Assembly (NCBI RefSeq): GCF_001678845.1
Contig: NZ_MAIQ01000007.1
Span: forward strand, 1 to 64,000
Length of the DNA stretch: 64,000 bases
Reading direction: 5' to 3'
Origin: Christensenella intestinihominis
Lineage (GTDB): Bacteria; Bacillota; Clostridia; Christensenellales; Christensenellaceae
The position numbers were made by a program, and so were the translations under genes. Shown in pieces: positions 62,052 to 64,000 of this stretch (position 1 is its first letter; the number at the start of each line of letters is the position of its first letter). Under the pieces are notes generated by a model, which was not told the origin of the DNA, searched no databases, and saw only the letters and a program-made list of their open reading frames with translations.

Positions 62052-64000
62052 ATGGCAGGAAAAAGAAAACATAGATCATTTTTTACAATAATATGTCTTG
62101 TACTGTGCGCGGTATTCGTGTTTTCCATGCCTGTAACTGTATTTGGACAGGCGGTGGAAGATGAAATGTCCGTATCCGCTACGGCGCCGCAAATAGATAC
62201 GCCTGTGGAAGAACCGCAGGAAACAAAACCGGAAGAAACACAGCCTGAAGAGACAGCGGAACCGCAGGAAACCCCGGTGGAGCCGCAGGAAACAACAGCG
62301 GAGCCGCAGGAAACTCCGGCGGAATTGCGGGAGAGCGAACAAGATGCGCCGCACGACGCGCCCGCATCATACGGCGCTACGGACGCACAATCCGCCGATA
62401 TATTGGAAGCGGCATGGGCAAGAACGGGAACCCTTTCTTCTTTGGTGGAGGTAGGCCTCAATGATTCGCTCGATATTTCCGTTGCCCCAGGCAGCATCGG
62501 TACGGGAGACGCAGCGGAATATAAATTTGTCGTAACCTATTTTAACGATGAAGCGGCCGGGGAGGAAACGGGCTTTAAGGTGGTAAGCAGCGGGAAATTC
62601 ATTCCCGGTCCCCCGGAAGGCGTGAAACAGACCCTTGTGTATGAAATAGAGCCGGGCAGTATTGCGGCAGCTTCAAGCATCGGGTTCCAGGCGGACCCGA
62701 AAAAGGTTTACCCCAATGAAAAAATGCAGGTGTTGGTGCAGCTGTTCCGGGATAACGAAGAGATAGACCGGAAAACCGCGTACATGGAAACTTTTTTCCT
62801 CACGGCGGGAATTGTAGACCGGGTTGGGCTGAAGGACCCGCTCAGCATCACAGAGGGCGCGTCAGGCGCGCCGTACGAAGCGGGATTCTCTATCTCTTCC
62901 CTCAAAACGGCTGGAATTACAACCAACGGAGGCGTGTGGGGCAATTATTTCGCGACGAGTTATGTTGATTTTGACAATGTACGGACAACGCTCGATTTTT
63001 CGGATGTCAGCATCACCGCCGGGGAATATACACACACCTATAAAGAGTGGCAGGACCCGGCGGTATACGCGGGTCATGGCATGACGCAGCCGCCTGTTAC
63101 GTTTTACCGTGACGCGGCCGGGACCGACAGGATTACACCGGAAAACCCTGAAATCTTCTATGAACAAAGCGGGAAAGACAGGAACGCGGATTATAACCCG
63201 CTATACTATCCGTTTTATATTGTGACAACGGAGGAGTTCACGGGGAGCGGTACAAAAATCGACTTCCAGGACATGGGCGTTTCACGCAGCATGGAAATCA
63301 ACGGGCACAGGTACTCCTTTGAGGAAAGGAAGGGGGCCATAGCTGATTTTGCTGATTTCAACGACCGGAATGTGCCGCTGGTGAACGTTAAGCAGCCTGC
63401 CGGCATGGTGATAAAACCGGCCGCAGGCGGAGAAGCCACGGTCGTCATGCGGGCGGCGGTGGGTACGGCTTCGGCGCCGTATTTACAGTATAATTCGGCG
63501 CAGTATGCGGGATCAGGCGCGAAAACGGAACACCTTTATTTGCAGGAGCTGTTTAAACTGGAAATTACCAAACCGGGCGAACCGCAGGATGTGGAGCTGA
63601 CGCTCGATATACCGGAAAACACGAAGGTGACAAAGCTGAGGCTTCCGCCTTTGGGCGGGAACAGCAAGTATGAGAGCGTCGAGGTCAACGGCGCGACGCT
63701 GGCAGCGCCGGTGGACGGGAACTATGCCACGCTCGATATTCCGGGCCACGATTTTGGCCGGGAGCTTAAAGTGAGGATCAACGGATTGCAGTCGATCCAG
63801 AGCAGCAGCGGCAGGCCGGTGGAATATCCGAAAAATATCCTGCAATTTGCAGGTGTGACGAATACGGCGGTTTCCCCGGGAGGGACGGCGAAATTCGAGC
63901 TGAAATCGGCTGTTACCGGGGAGGGCGGAACCGTTACCCTCAAAGGGACGCGGACGGCCAGCGCCACCGTGACGGACCAATATTGGGTCGATGTATATAC
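62052..64000 (+). CDS. Large secreted or surface protein (partial, runs off right edge)
   Basis: An open frame of about 650 codons continues to the window end without a stop. It begins with a signal peptide (MAGKRKHRSFFTIICLVLC, cleavage near residue 33), then a Pro/Glu/Thr-rich stalk at about 52-92 with repeats of PQET and PEET, then a large beta-rich extracellular region with no family I recognise. Probably a cell-wall adhesin-like protein; the anchor would be beyond the window. ATG 62052 has aaaggag 12 bases upstream; ATG 62016 in the same frame would add 12 residues. Confidence 0.85.
   Translation, partial: MAGKRKHRSFFTIICLVLCAVFVFSMPVTVFGQAVEDEMSVSATAPQIDTPVEEPQETKPEETQPEETAEPQETPVEPQETTAEPQETPAELRESEQDAPHDAPASYGATDAQSADILEAAWARTGTLSSLVEVGLNDSLDISVAPGSIGTGDAAEYKFVVTYFNDEAAGEETGFKVVSSGKFIPGPPEGVKQTLVYEIEPGSIAAASSIGFQADPKKVYPNEKMQVLVQLFRDNEEIDRKTAYMETFFLTAGIVDRVGLKDPLSITEGASGAPYEAGFSISSLKTAGITTNGGVWGNYFATSYVDFDNVRTTLDFSDVSITAGEYTHTYKEWQDPAVYAGHGMTQPPVTFYRDAAGTDRITPENPEIFYEQSGKDRNADYNPLYYPFYIVTTEEFTGSGTKIDFQDMGVSRSMEINGHRYSFEERKGAIADFADFNDRNVPLVNVKQPAGMVIKPAAGGEATVVMRAAVGTASAPYLQYNSAQYAGSGAKTEHLYLQELFKLEITKPGEPQDVELTLDIPENTKVTKLRLPPLGGNSKYESVEVNGATLAAPVDGNYATLDIPGHDFGRELKVRINGLQSIQSSSGRPVEYPKNILQFAGVTNTAVSPGGTAKFELKSAVTGEGGTVTLKGTRTASATVTDQYWVDVY

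Noticed and set aside
1-64000. CRISPR arrays, tRNA genes, insertion sequences or prophage genes
   Set aside because: I looked for regularly spaced repeats, tRNA-like folds, transposase and integrase motifs and saw none; a tool-based scan would be needed to be certain.

Overview
The window looks like chromosome of an anaerobic, fermentative Firmicute of the class Clostridia with a moderately GC-rich genome. The basis is strong AGGAGG-type ribosome binding sites, many intrinsic terminators, lipobox lipoproteins, BlaI/M56, PadR/DUF2812 and Rex regulators, glycyl-radical chemistry and a bacterial microcompartment. A member of the Christensenellaceae is a plausible guess, but I could not test this. 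No rRNA, tRNA, CRISPR array, insertion sequence or phage gene was recognised.

Layout. 1-5.3 kb: end of an unknown gene, an HtrA-like protease, a cysteine desulfurase next to ThiI (tRNA thiolation), and MutM. 5.3-11.2 kb (minus): a regulator with two GntR-type HTH domains, then a membrane phosphodiesterase and a membrane diguanylate cyclase forming a c-di-GMP pair. 11.6-19.7 kb: a LacI-type repressor divergent from an operon of glycyl radical enzyme, its activase and a sugar-type ABC transporter; a perfect 32-bp palindrome lies next to the operon promoter. 19.8-27.4 kb: a lipoprotein, an orphan PTS IIC, an OmpR-type two-component system, GadB/GadC glutamate acid resistance, and a cold-shock protein. 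27.5-42 kb: an acyl-CoA-ligase-like enzyme with a probable N-terminal frameshift, a lipoprotein, DUF2461, an ECF sigma factor, PadR-DUF2812, BlaI with an M56-OmpA fusion sensor, an SDR, a sodium symporter with a coupled membrane protein, a CheW-CZB protein, a radical SAM protein apparently made from a leaderless mRNA, and a DUF815 ATPase.

41-57.5 kb is the most striking part: a microcompartment locus for a 6-deoxyhexose such as rhamnose or fucose. It encodes a stand-alone RhaD-like aldolase (divergent), a PHP-domain protein, FucO-type lactaldehyde reductase, a tandem class II aldolase with a degenerate second half, a TIGR04076 protein with an encapsulation-peptide-like N-terminus, six shell proteins (one PduT-like with the Fe-S pore cysteine, three hexamers, one pentamer, one further tandem-domain protein), a class II aldolase, rhamnulokinase, a sugar ABC importer, Rex and a ketose 3-epimerase-like enzyme. 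Sugar would be imported, converted to a ketose, phosphorylated and split to DHAP and lactaldehyde, and FucO would reduce the lactaldehyde to 1,2-propanediol with NADH. No CoA-acylating aldehyde dehydrogenase, PduL or diol dehydratase is in the window, so as it stands this is a reductive, aldolase-centred compartment.

57.5-64 kb: MutY, an acyl carrier protein and a second AMP-dependent ligase in one minus-strand cluster, an MFS transporter, and the start of a large secreted protein that runs off the right edge.
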